DNA of 32,003 nt from Komagataeibacter europaeus LMG 18890 (lineage in GTDB: Bacteria > Pseudomonadota > Alphaproteobacteria > Acetobacterales > Acetobacteraceae): assembly GCF_000285295.1 (NCBI RefSeq), contig NZ_CADP01000022.1, forward strand, positions 1 to 32,003. The letters are read 5' to 3'. A program made the translations under genes and the position numbers. This document shows positions 16,363 through 24,414 of this stretch, piece by piece. Every line of letters starts with the position of its first letter. The stretch's first letter is position 1. Under the pieces are notes generated by a model. The model worked only from the letters and a program-made list of their open reading frames with translations, made no database searches and had not been told where the DNA came from.

Positions 16363-16693
16363 ATCCGTGCGCCCCCCCACCCGACAGCAGGTTCATGACC
16401 AGTACGCCACATATGATAAGCGTCATGCCCACGACCGCCGCCAGGTCCAGCTTCTGCCCCAGCACCACCCGACAGACCAGCGTGATGAGTACCGTCCCGA
16501 TACCCGACCAGATGGCATAGGCCACGCCAGTGGGAATGGCGCGCAACGCCAGGGACAACGAATAGAACGCCACGCCATACCCGACCACGGTCACACATGA
16601 CGGTCCCGGCCGTGTAAAGCCATTGGATAACGTCAGGCAGAACGTGGCGGTGACTTCCGCCGCAATCGCGATCAGCAGATAGACATATGCCAT
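16361..16693 (-). CDS. SMR-family small multidrug efflux protein
   Basis: 110 residues, four transmembrane helices, the usual EmrE/QacE size. The essential membrane Glu is present in 'IAAEVTATFCLTLSNGF' (near residue 13). 'YGVAFYSLSLALRAIPTGVAYAIWSGIG' matches the family core. Proton-coupled export of cationic drugs or guanidinium-like compounds is the family role; the branch cannot be told here. ATG 16693 comes 4 bp after the stop of the upstream ORF, so translation is probably coupled. Confidence 0.9.
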   Translation of the reverse strand: MAYVYLLIAIAAEVTATFCLTLSNGFTRPGPSCVTVVGYGVAFYSLSLALRAIPTGVAYAIWSGIGTVLITLVCRVVLGQKLDLAAVVGMTLIICGVLVMNLLSGGGAHG

Positions 16694-16697
16694 GCCC

Positions 16698-16934
16698 CTA
16701 TCCGCGCCGACGGCCCACCGTGCCACGAGGGGGCAGTCCCGTCAGTCGGGGCCGGGGCGCGCGCGGGGGCAGCGGCGTTTCATCGCGAATCGCCACGGCA
16801 TCATGCCCACGGGCACGCAGCGCATCAGCGAATCGCTGGACATGGGTCCATTGCGCCCCTGCATACAGTTCACGCCCGTCCAGCATTACACGATGTCGTC
16901 TCAACTTTTCCCTCAATCCGTCATATCTGGCCAT
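16698..16934 (-). CDS. Small basic hypothetical protein upstream of SMR gene
   Basis: 78 residues from ATG 16934 (in-frame ATGs at 16955 and 16970 possible). Begins MARYDGLREKLRRHR, contains 'GRELYAGAQWTHVQRFADAL' and ends in an Arg/Pro-rich tail. No recognised domain. The TAG stop is 4 bp from the SMR start, consistent with an operon. No obvious Shine-Dalgarno, so it is less secure than its partner. Confidence 0.45.
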   Translation of the reverse strand: MARYDGLREKLRRHRVMLDGRELYAGAQWTHVQRFADALRARGHDAVAIRDETPLPPRAPRPRLTGLPPRGTVGRRRG

Positions 16935-17050
16935 AAAGATGGGGACAGCGGGCATGAAACGCAACGGCACGGGAAATTTGTTTCAACAGTGCAGGAAACC
17001 TTCGCTTTCGTGAAACGATTCATGTATAGGAAAGATAGGAGGTATGATAC

Positions 17051-17152
17051 ATGAGCAACTCTGCACGCATGATCGCCCATCTGCTGATCACGGTCCGGTT
17101 GAGTACGCGCAATCGTCCTTCCGCCCCTGTTCCCGCAGTTTCACGCGATTGA
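17051..17152 (+). CDS. Very small ORF with near-ideal ribosome binding site (33 aa)
   Basis: ATAGGAGG followed by 8 bp and ATG at 17051. Encodes MSNSARMIAHLLITVRLSTR and ends AVSRD, a basic, amphipathic peptide. A perfect 9-bp hairpin starts 6 bp after the TGA. Peptide or leader ORF; no match known. Confidence 0.35.
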   Translation: MSNSARMIAHLLITVRLSTRNRPSAPVPAVSRD

Positions 17153-17158
17153 ACATGT

Positions 17159-17180
17159 CGCGCCGGGGATACCCGGCGCG
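17159..17180. terminator. Perfect hairpin after the 33-aa ORF
   Basis: CGCGCCGGG-GATA-CCCGGCGCG, 9-bp stem with a 4-base loop, no T-run in either direction. It could serve the small ORF or the minus-strand nuclease gene. Confidence 0.45.
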
Positions 17181-17223
17181 CATCCATCAGACATATTTTG
17201 TCATGTTATGACATGATGAGGAA

Positions 17224-18327
17224 TCACGCCTTTTTCCGTTCCCGTGCCAGACGGGCGGCAAAGGCTGGCAATTCATCATGATGCAGCAGGAACACCTTGT
17301 TGGACCGGGCCAACTGCCGCGCTGAAGTCGTGTAATCCGCATTGGAGACGACTGCCGCAATATCGGCATGGTAATGCAGCCGGGCGGCCGAAATCTGCTG
17401 CACTGCCTCATTCCCCACCGCATTGCGGTACAGCTTGCACTGCACGACCAGCCGTTTTCCGCCGCGCGTGGCGATGACATCCGCGCCCTGGTCCCCTCCG
17501 GACGGCGTTGCATGCGCGTCCCACCCACAGGCACGCAGGCGGTCGGCGCAATAGCGTTCGTAGCCGATCGGGTCCATGTCTGGCGTGTAACCGCCGGTGG
17601 CCTGTCCCGCTTTCTCCCCCGACAGCTTCTGGCTGGCCACAGTCCCGATCCGGGCCAGTACGCGGTCCGCAATGGCGGGCCATGCCCATTGCAGGCGACG
17701 GTCCAGCAAGGCGGGCTTTATGATCGTCCTGATGAATTCCGTCTGTTCGCGTTGCCACCGGGCCGTACGTTCCACGCCATAGCTGTTGACCTGCACCAGT
17801 TGCCTGCGCCGGATTCGCAGCGCATCGGCATGGCGGGACACCAGCCGCCTGCACACGCGCCATGCCTGCCGCCTGCGCAAAAGCCGCCAGCCATACCGTA
17901 ACAGCGGCCACAGCAGCACGGCCCCGACCCCCGCCATGACCAGACGCAGCAGGCCGGATGGCCGCGACGGCAGATGACCCGACACGGGATGCAGGACGGC
18001 GGCAGGAAAATACAGCGCACCCTCCCCTTTCTGGATGGGCAGGTGGCGCAACAGCACCGCATCGCCATGATGGCCCAGTACCTGCCAGTTCCCCGTCCCG
18101 TCCACGCGCCTGCAGTGCATCTGGATCAGCGTACGACCGGACGACATGGCCGCGGGCGACAGGCTGCCCACCCGTTGCAATGTGGCCGCCTGCGTGCAGC
18201 CGACGGTTGCGGGGGGAACGTGACAGGGCGCCTGTTCCGCCATGGCGGCCAGCGGGGCCAGCAGTATCCCGCACCCCACCCATGGCATGATCCCTGCACG
18301 CATTCCTGTGTTCCGCCCCTTGTTCAT
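17224..18327 (-). CDS. Membrane-anchored Mrr-type restriction endonuclease-like protein
   Basis: 367 residues from ATG 18327 (alternatives 18303, 18288). N-terminal signal or anchor (IMPWVGCGILLAPLAAMA), then about 95 residues with four Cys, a transmembrane helix at about 125-146 (LLRLVMAGVGAVLLWPLL) and a basic helical region (RRRQAWRVCRRLVSRH). The C-terminal 100 residues (about 254-354) are an Mrr_cat domain: 'YERYCADRLRACGW', 'GGDQGADVIA' (catalytic Asp near 283), 'VVQCKLY' (QxK near 296-298). If the signal is used, the Cys region is periplasmic and the nuclease cytoplasmic. Family knowledge: Mrr_cat enzymes cleave modified DNA. No methyltransferase nearby. Confidence 0.85.
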   Translation of the reverse strand: MNKGRNTGMRAGIMPWVGCGILLAPLAAMAEQAPCHVPPATVGCTQAATLQRVGSLSPAAMSSGRTLIQMHCRRVDGTGNWQVLGHHGDAVLLRHLPIQKGEGALYFPAAVLHPVSGHLPSRPSGLLRLVMAGVGAVLLWPLLRYGWRLLRRRQAWRVCRRLVSRHADALRIRRRQLVQVNSYGVERTARWQREQTEFIRTIIKPALLDRRLQWAWPAIADRVLARIGTVASQKLSGEKAGQATGGYTPDMDPIGYERYCADRLRACGWDAHATPSGGDQGADVIATRGGKRLVVQCKLYRNAVGNEAVQQISAARLHYHADIAAVVSNADYTTSARQLARSNKVFLLHHDELPAFAARLARERKKA

Positions 18328-18432
18328 AATCTGTTCTGCGACACTACCGTATGAGAACAAAATGGGAAAGTATGGAAATGCCACTCTTTTCCAGCATGGT
18401 TTTTTATCTTCCGCCATGCCTATCATGCCGGT

Positions 18433-19032
18433 ATGCGAATCTGTTTTATCGGCGACAGCTACGTAACGGGCACGGGTGATGAAACCTGTCAGGGATGGGT
18501 GGGACGCCTGTCCGCCATGGAACGGCAGGCAGGCCATGACATCACAGCCTACAACCTGGGCGTGCGGGGACAGACCAGCCGCGACATCGCCCTGCGGTGG
18601 CATGCCGAAACCCTGCCCCGCCTGGCCGGACGACATGACGGGGGCATCGTGCTGTCCTTTGGCGTCAATGACTGCACGTCCACCGCGCAGGGGCAGCCAC
18701 GCGTGCCGCATGAAGCCTGCATCGCGACGACACGCCATATCCTGCAACAGGCCCGGCCATCGTGGCCGGTCCTGGTGATCGGCCCCCCACCGGTCGGGCG
18801 CCCCTGTCCCGATGGGCGCACACGGGCGCTGTCGCATGCCATGGCTGACGCATGCGCGCAGGTATCCGTGCCCTTCCTGTCGATATGGGAACCGCTGCTG
18901 GCCCATCCCACATGGTGCACCGAGATCGCGCGCGGCGATGGCGCCCACCCGTCGGGCGGAGGCTATGCCGCGCTGGCACGGATCATCCATGACTGGCCTG
19001 CGTGGCGAAAGTGGATGGGACCGCTACCCTAA
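18433..19032 (+). CDS. SGNH/GDSL-type esterase
   Basis: 199 residues, hydrolase of esters (lipase, thioesterase or acyl-esterase type). Block I 'CFIGDSYVTGTG' holds the nucleophile Ser in GDS; block II 'YNLGVRGQTS' holds the oxyanion Gly; block III 'LSFGVNDC' holds the Asn; block V 'DGAHPSGGGYAAL' holds Asp and His. No signal peptide, so probably cytoplasmic. Divergent from the nuclease gene with about 105 bp between starts. Substrate cannot be predicted. Confidence 0.88.
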   Translation: MRICFIGDSYVTGTGDETCQGWVGRLSAMERQAGHDITAYNLGVRGQTSRDIALRWHAETLPRLAGRHDGGIVLSFGVNDCTSTAQGQPRVPHEACIATTRHILQQARPSWPVLVIGPPPVGRPCPDGRTRALSHAMADACAQVSVPFLSIWEPLLAHPTWCTEIARGDGAHPSGGGYAALARIIHDWPAWRKWMGPLP

Positions 19033-19133
19033 ATCCGCGCGCCGGTTTATCCGTTCCCCTTGGCATGGCGCGACGGCAGGGTCACATTCGCCACATGACC
19101 GCCATATCCCGTTTTGAACAAAGGCATACAGAC

Positions 19134-19529
19134 ATGAAAAAGATCATTACCTGTGCCCTGCTGGGCGTGCTGGCAGCCAGCGTCGTGCCCACGGCGCATG
19201 CCGAAGTGCCGGAGGGGGAACTGAACTCGCTCTATATCCGGCCGGAAGTGAAGCTGCCCGCGCCTGCGCTGACATTCCCCAATTATCCGGTCGTTGATGA
19301 CTGCACGACGGAATTTGGTGATGAAGTCACCAATGCCTGCGTCACACAGGAAAAGGAACGCGCGCTGGTCCTGCAGCCCGCATGGGACGAGTACCAGGAC
19401 AGCGACAAGATCGCCTGTCAGGAAGACGTGACGCATGTACGCCATGTCCAGATGTACAAAAACCTTGCCTACTGCCTGGACAAGCGCCGCTATGACGCAT
19501 GGCTGAAGAAGCACCCCAACGGGAAATAA
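19134..19529 (+). CDS. Secreted Cys4 protein
   Basis: 131 residues; signal peptide MKKIITCALLGVLAASVVPT with likely cleavage after AHA. The mature chain has Cys at 'VDDCTTEF', 'TNACVTQEK', 'KIACQED' and 'LAYCLDKRR', with 'LVLQPAWDEY' between. This spacing (C-x10-C, Glu soon after the second Cys, a Trp, C, then a Tyr-x-x-Leu-x-x-C) matches the C-terminal domain of the protein at 10750, so the two share a fold. Two disulfides are likely. Periplasmic, unknown role. AAAGG is 9 bp upstream. Followed by repeat copy C. Confidence 0.7.
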   Translation: MKKIITCALLGVLAASVVPTAHAEVPEGELNSLYIRPEVKLPAPALTFPNYPVVDDCTTEFGDEVTNACVTQEKERALVLQPAWDEYQDSDKIACQEDVTHVRHVQMYKNLAYCLDKRRYDAWLKKHPNGK

Positions 19530-19563
19530 GGGATCTTCCGAAACAGGGCATTGATGGAAAATA

Positions 19564-19642
19564 GAGGTTTTTGGGCACCGCCTTTTTCCAAGGAGGCGGC
19601 GCTTCCTGAAGCTTCCTGAACAAAGCTTCACCAAGGACCTCT
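19564..19642 (-). repeat. Dispersed double-hairpin repeat, copy C (inverted)
   Basis: Same family as copies A, B and D, but on the opposite strand. Read on the plus strand it starts GAGGTTTTTGGGCACCGCC and ends AAGCTTCACCAAGGACCTCT. Both internal stems are kept, though diverged (CCGCCTTTTTCCAAGGAGGCGG). It ends 5 bp before the stop of the phosphoethanolamine-transferase gene. Confidence 0.8.
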
Positions 19643-19646
19643 GTCC

Positions 19647-21296
19647 TTAATCCCTTGCGATATGGCACCGGCCATCATCATGGCTGTGGTCATAATCGAC
19701 ATTCTGGTTGGTCGTGCTGTCCCCATGCACGATGCGCGTCATGTGGGCGGGATGGACTGACAGCACCGACAGGCCTGCATCCGCCGCCCCGTAATACAGC
19801 CCTGCGGCATCCAGCACGCTCGGCGGCACGGCCGCAAGCGTCAGCGGGACATGCACGTTATCCCGCGCGGCCTGCGCCGCCTGCGGGTGGGCAGCCTGCC
19901 ATGCCGTGGATGTCCACAGGTAGAATGGTATTTCATACGCGGCGCGCACGTCCCCATGCGCGGGAATGCCACCGGTACATTCCGTAACCCGCACCCCGTG
20001 GTCAGATACGTAGAACAGGGCGGATTCCCCCCCATGCGCCGCCAGCGTGGCGCGGACATGGGCCAGCATGTGATCGGTATAGGCAATACTGTTGTCATAA
20101 GCCGTGCCAAGGCTGGCAAAACCGCGTGGGTAACGGTCAGCCGCGTTTTCATGGCTACCGAACAGGTGCAGCACGATAAAGACCCGCCCATGCGCATCCG
20201 CAATCGCCTGGTCCACGACCGGCAGCATGCGCCCGTCCAGCACCGGACTGCTCATCAACCCGTCATGCACGGTGGTGTAGGCGATATGGCGGGCCTGTTC
20301 CGAATATGCGCCGATCACGCTGTCATATGGCCCCAGACGCGGGTGGTTGCTGATCCACCACGTATCAAATCCCGCCGCGTTGAAAACCGATACCAGATCA
20401 TGCCCCGGCATCGCACCGGGCCGCAGACGGTCATAACCGGACAGGATGACCGGCACGGCGCCCACCGTGTAGTCGAAGGGCGTAACCATGTCATCAAAGC
20501 GGACAAGTCCTGGCACCTGCTCCATTTCCGGCGTGGTGGGAAGGCCATAGCCATAGCTGTGGTGATGATCGCGCCGCGCACTTTCCCCGATCACCAGCAC
20601 GATCACCTGTGGCGTGGTGGGGGGCGCAGGATCAAAATGGATCGGTTCATGGCTGATCCGCCGCGCCATTTCGCTCACGCGCCGGGTTGCACGCCGGGCG
20701 GCGACATAGCCGGTCGCCATGCTCCACGGCCATGCCCGGTCAAAGCGGGAATGGATGGGCACCATCGGGTTTTCGGTCCCGCCCCGCGTGGGGGGCAGGT
20801 GCCGCCATAACTGCACGGTAGGCACGACGGTCCACGCCAGCAGCACGGCCACGCAGGCCAGGCGCGTACGGACGCGCCATCCGACCACAACCCCGCGCGG
20901 CCGCGACAGATAGAACCCGGCCAGCACCAGCCACACCAGCGTCCACGCCCCCAGATACGGCAACACGGGCCGCACATACCCCAGCACGACGGGGAACGAG
21001 CAGTAAAACAGGATCAGCCACAGCGGATATCCCGGCGGGACGCCACTTATGCTTATGTAGTACAGCGCCGCAGGCAGCAGCATGACCACCGGCAGCAGGC
21101 ACGCCAGCAATACCCGCCTGCTGTTGAACAGCAGCGCAACCGTCGCCCACAGCACAACCGACCGCACGATCCCCTGCAACGCCGTGCAGGCGGGCAGTAG
21201 CGCAAGGACGGCCATGAGACCAGGCAGCATGTCAGGCCACAGGCGCGGCAAACGGCCCTGCCTGCGGGCCGGATCATGGGGGGAACGGGCGGTCAT
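19647..21296 (-). CDS. Phosphoethanolamine transferase-like sulfatase-family membrane enzyme
   Basis: 549 residues. About four hydrophobic segments in residues 25-160, then a large periplasmic alkaline-phosphatase-superfamily domain. Key residues by family alignment in mind: metal ligand Glu238 in 'LVIGESARRDH', nucleophile Thr277 in 'FDYTVGAVPVILSGYD', 'HLFGSHENAADRYP' near 377, and the Asp432-His433 pair in 'YVSDHGVRVTE'. This fits the EptA/CptA/OpgE group that moves phosphoethanolamine from phosphatidylethanolamine to lipid A, glycans or proteins. The acceptor is unknown. The His-rich tail (YDHSHDDGRCH) is unusual and may bind metal. Such transfer can change polymyxin sensitivity in other bacteria, but nothing here shows that. 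Confidence 0.88.
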   Translation of the reverse strand: MTARSPHDPARRQGRLPRLWPDMLPGLMAVLALLPACTALQGIVRSVVLWATVALLFNSRRVLLACLLPVVMLLPAALYYISISGVPPGYPLWLILFYCSFPVVLGYVRPVLPYLGAWTLVWLVLAGFYLSRPRGVVVGWRVRTRLACVAVLLAWTVVPTVQLWRHLPPTRGGTENPMVPIHSRFDRAWPWSMATGYVAARRATRRVSEMARRISHEPIHFDPAPPTTPQVIVLVIGESARRDHHHSYGYGLPTTPEMEQVPGLVRFDDMVTPFDYTVGAVPVILSGYDRLRPGAMPGHDLVSVFNAAGFDTWWISNHPRLGPYDSVIGAYSEQARHIAYTTVHDGLMSSPVLDGRMLPVVDQAIADAHGRVFIVLHLFGSHENAADRYPRGFASLGTAYDNSIAYTDHMLAHVRATLAAHGGESALFYVSDHGVRVTECTGGIPAHGDVRAAYEIPFYLWTSTAWQAAHPQAAQAARDNVHVPLTLAAVPPSVLDAAGLYYGAADAGLSVLSVHPAHMTRIVHGDSTTNQNVDYDHSHDDGRCHIARD

Positions 21297-21516
21297 GCGC
21301 GTTTCATGTCACACGCCCCCGTCCACGGGTAGCCCCATCGTGCGGGCAGGCTGCGCGATGATGGCACGTTTGTGAATGAACCTGCGTGCGGCAATGCTTT
21401 TTATCCCCTGTCGGCACGCCTAATAATGCGACCGCCGGGAGGCCCGCTGCGCGAACGGGCGCCAGAAAGAAAAAGCACATAAAAACAGTAATCATCTAAA
21501 GGCAGACAAACGTACC

Positions 21517-22737
21517 ATGGCAAAAATAAAGGTCAAAAATCCCGTTGTCGAAATGGACGGCGACGAGATGACCCGCATTATCTGGCACTTCATCCGCGAA
21601 CGGCTGATCCTGCCGTATCTGGATATCGACCTGAAATATTATGACCTTGGCATCCGCCATCGTGACGAGACCGATGACCGCGTGACAGTGGAAGCCGCCG
21701 AAGCCGTGCGCCGGTACGGCGTGGGCGTGAAATGCGCCACCATCACCCCCGATGAGGCACGGGTGGAGGAGTTTGGCCTGAAGAAGATGTGGCGTTCGCC
21801 CAACGGCACCATCCGCAACATCCTTGATGGCACGATCTTCCGCGAACCCATCATCTGTTCCAACGTGCCCCGCCTTGTGCCGCACTGGACCCAGCCCATC
21901 GTGATCGGCCGCCATGCCTATGGCGACATCTACCGCGCCGCCGAAACCCGCATTCCCGGTCCCGGCAAGGTCACGCTGCGCTACACCCCCGCCGATGGCG
22001 GCCCGGAACAGGTGCTGGACGTGCATGACTTCAAGGGCCCCGGCGTGGCGCTTGGCATGCATAACACCCGCGCCTCGATCGAAGGGTTCGCGCGCGCGTC
22101 CCTCGCCTACGGGCGTGACCGGAAGCTGCCGGTTTACCTGTCCACCAAGAACACCATCCTCAAGGCCTATGACGGCATGTTCAAGGATGTGTTCCAGGAG
22201 GTGTACGAACGGGAATTCAGGGCCGAGTTCGAAAAGCTGGGCCTGACCTACGAACACCGCCTGATCGATGACATGGTGGCCTGTGCGCTGAAGTGGAAGG
22301 GCGGCTATGTCTGGGCGTGCAAGAACTATGACGGCGATGTGGAAAGCGACATCGTGGCACAGGGCTTCGGCAGCCTTGGCCTCATGACCTCGGTGCTGCT
22401 GAACCCGACAGGCGACGTGGTGGAAGCCGAAGCGGCCCATGGCACCGTCACCCGCCATTTCCGCGAACACCAGAAGGGACGCCCCACCAGCACCAACCCC
22501 ATCGCGTCGATTTTCGCATGGACACGGGGTCTGGCCTATCGCGGCAAATTCGATGACACGCCCGACGTAACCCACTTCGCCCAGACGCTGGAACGCGTCT
22601 GTGTGGAAACGGTCGAAGGTGGCCAGATGACCAAGGATCTTGCCCTGCTGGTCGGCAAGGACACCAGATGGCTCGATACCCAGCCTTTCCTTGACGTGCT
22701 GGATGAAAAACTGGGCGCGGCGCTGGCCAAGGCGTAA
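21517..22737 (+). CDS. icd: NADP-dependent isocitrate dehydrogenase
   Basis: Converts isocitrate to 2-oxoglutarate and CO2 with NADP+ in the TCA cycle. 406 residues, homodimeric eukaryote-like type common in alphaproteobacteria (the E. coli type is a different branch). Motifs: '[14 protein letters not shown]' at the N-terminus, '[19 protein letters not shown]', the '[12 protein letters not shown]' region and '[16 protein letters not shown]'. ATG 21517; AAAGG lies about 15 bp upstream, further than usual. A hairpin terminator and repeat copy D follow. Confidence 0.97.
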   Translation: MAKIKVKNPVVEMDGDEMTRIIWHFIRERLILPYLDIDLKYYDLGIRHRDETDDRVTVEAAEAVRRYGVGVKCATITPDEARVEEFGLKKMWRSPNGTIRNILDGTIFREPIICSNVPRLVPHWTQPIVIGRHAYGDIYRAAETRIPGPGKVTLRYTPADGGPEQVLDVHDFKGPGVALGMHNTRASIEGFARASLAYGRDRKLPVYLSTKNTILKAYDGMFKDVFQEVYEREFRAEFEKLGLTYEHRLIDDMVACALKWKGGYVWACKNYDGDVESDIVAQGFGSLGLMTSVLLNPTGDVVEAEAAHGTVTRHFREHQKGRPTSTNPIASIFAWTRGLAYRGKFDDTPDVTHFAQTLERVCVETVEGGQMTKDLALLVGKDTRWLDTQPFLDVLDEKLGAALAKA

Positions 22738-22744
22738 GAACCCG

Positions 22745-22772
22745 AACGGGGCGGCGCACTGGCCGCCCCGTT
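22745..22772 (+). terminator. icd terminator hairpin
   Basis: AACGGGGCGGC, short loop, GCCGCCCCGTT, then TTCG. An 11-bp stem 8 bp past the icd stop; the T-run is short. Confidence 0.7.
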
Positions 22773-22792
22773 TCGCACCAGACTGAAAATTA

Positions 22793-22872
22793 AAGAAGTT
22801 TTTGGTGAAGCTTTGTCCAAAAAGCTTCAGGGAAGCCGCCTCTTTGAAAAAAGGCGGCCCCCAAAACTTTTA
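22793..22872 (+). repeat. Dispersed double-hairpin repeat, copy D
   Basis: AAGAAGTTTTTGGTGAAGC ... CCCCAAAACTTTTA. Both hairpins are present (GAAGCTTTGTCC/AAAAAGCTTC and CCGCCTCTTTG/AAAAAAGGCGG). The final TTA of the repeat is the TAA stop codon of the symporter gene on the minus strand. Confidence 0.85.
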
Positions 22873-24129
22873 TTCCCCCTCCTCCAGCGGATGCGACGCC
22901 AGTGCGCCTTCCCACCGCGCCGCAACGGCCGCGGCATAGCCATTGCCCAGAACGTTGGTGGCCGTGCGCGCCATGTCGAGGAAGTGGTCGATCCCCAGTA
23001 TCAGCGCCAGCCCTGCCTCCGGCAGGCCGAACTGCGGCATGACGGCCGCCAGCGTGACCAGTGCCGCGCGCGGCACGCCTGCAATGCCCTTGCTGCTGAG
23101 CATCATCACCAGCACCATCGCAACCTGCTGGCCCAGCGGCATGTGAATTCCGTAAGCCTGCGCGATGAACAGCGCACCAAAGGACTGGAACAGCACCGAT
23201 CCGTCCAGATTGAAGCTGTAACCCAGCGGCAGTACGAAGCCGCTTATGCGGTCAGGTACGCCAAAACGCTCCAGCCGTTCCACCAGCAGCGGATAGACGG
23301 ATTCACTGCTGGCCGTGGCGAAACCCAGCAGGATGGGCTGCACCAGCAACCGGGCCAGTTCAAACACGCGTCGGCCCAGCACGCAGAAGGTCATGGTGGT
23401 CAGCAGCACCCACAACACCCCCAGCGTACCGTAGAATTTGCACAGGAACATGCCGAACGTGCCAAGGATTCCCGCACCACTATGCGCCACACTGCCCATG
23501 ACGGAACCGAACACCGCGACGGGGGAGACATACATGACCATGTCGGTCATGCGCAGCATGATGCGCGCAAGTTCCCCGGTCCATGGCAGGATCAGGCGCT
23601 GCGCACCTTTCCCCGCTGCTGGCAGCGCCAGCCCGAACAGAATGGAAAACACCACGATCTGCAGGATGTCATTGCGACCCATGGCGTCAAAGATACTGGT
23701 CGGCACGACATGCAGCACGAATTCGATCGGGTCGAAGTGACCATGCGCAAGCCCCAGGTCCCCCACCGATAGCGGGGTCGTGAATCCCGCCCCCGGCTGC
23801 AGCAGGTTCGCCGCCACCAGCCCCGTCACCAGCGACAGGAAGGACGCGGCAATGAACCACAGCAGGATACGCCCGCCGATCCGCATGACCTGCGCGCCAT
23901 CGCCAAGACTGCCGATGCCCGATACCAGGGTGGCAAAGACAAGCGGGGCAATGATCATGCGCACCAGCCGCAGGAACAGCCCCGTAAGCAGGGTGGCAAC
24001 CCGGGCGGCGGGGTCACTTGCCGCAGGCCCCGCCGCATGCAGGACCAGCCCCGCCACAATACCCAGCACCAGGGCTGCGACAATGGCGCGCGTACGGTGG
24101 TTTGCATTACTTTTACCGGGATCGGCCAA
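22870..24129 (-). CDS. Dicarboxylate/amino-acid:cation symporter (DAACS, SDF family)
   Basis: 419 residues, inner-membrane carrier of the GltP/DctA family, importing C4-dicarboxylates or glutamate with Na+ or H+. Family blocks: 'LRLVRMIIAPLVFATLVSGI', the Ser-rich hairpin 'ATASSESVYPLL' (usually SSEATLP, here changed at the end), 'YSFNLDGSVLFQ', 'SSKGIAGVPRAALV' and 'DHFLDMARTATNVLGN'. Start is TTG at 24129; no early ATG exists, and AGGA is 12-13 bp upstream. The stop overlaps repeat copy D. Substrate not determined. Confidence 0.9.
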   Translation of the reverse strand: MADPGKSNANHRTRAIVAALVLGIVAGLVLHAAGPAASDPAARVATLLTGLFLRLVRMIIAPLVFATLVSGIGSLGDGAQVMRIGGRILLWFIAASFLSLVTGLVAANLLQPGAGFTTPLSVGDLGLAHGHFDPIEFVLHVVPTSIFDAMGRNDILQIVVFSILFGLALPAAGKGAQRLILPWTGELARIMLRMTDMVMYVSPVAVFGSVMGSVAHSGAGILGTFGMFLCKFYGTLGVLWVLLTTMTFCVLGRRVFELARLLVQPILLGFATASSESVYPLLVERLERFGVPDRISGFVLPLGYSFNLDGSVLFQSFGALFIAQAYGIHMPLGQQVAMVLVMMLSSKGIAGVPRAALVTLAAVMPQFGLPEAGLALILGIDHFLDMARTATNVLGNGYAAAVAARWEGALASHPLEEGE

Positions 24130-24377
24130 TATCTCAGTATCCTGTTGCGGTGAAAGACACGCGGGGAGTAGCGCGGCGTCCCCCCGTCACGCAAGGCGGC
24201 GGCGCGCACGGCCCCACCGGCGCATCCCGCGCCAGTCGCGCATTCCGCCCCATGCCCAGGTCATACGCCATAATTCCCGCCCGTAATGGCGGTGGGACCA
24301 TGCCGGGACACATAATTGTCATCACCCGCCGGAAGAGGAAAAAAGTCCGATAAAAAAGTTTGGCGATGCGATATATA

Positions 24378-24395
24378 CCTACCCATTCGGGTAGG
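24378..24395. promoter_or_regulatory. Perfect dyad CCTACCC-ATTC-GGGTAGG
   Basis: 7-bp inverted repeat 19 bp before the yqhA start, flanked by AT-rich ATATATA and ATTATAC. It could be an operator over the promoter or a 5'-UTR hairpin. No regulator assigned. Confidence 0.4.
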
Positions 24396-24414
24396 ATGAG
24401 ATTATACAGACCCC

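Noticed and set aside
18328-18990. 5' extension of the Mrr-type ORF
   Set aside because: Antisense to the SGNH hydrolase, which has all its catalytic blocks; the signal-like sequence starts at 18327.
19851-20810. Plus-strand ORF of 319 codons
   Set aside because: Antisense to the phosphoethanolamine-transferase-like gene; no domain or ribosome site.
22813-23772. Plus-strand ORF of 319 codons, Gln/His/Arg-rich
   Set aside because: Antisense to the symporter gene; biased composition is typical of a shadow frame in high-GC DNA.
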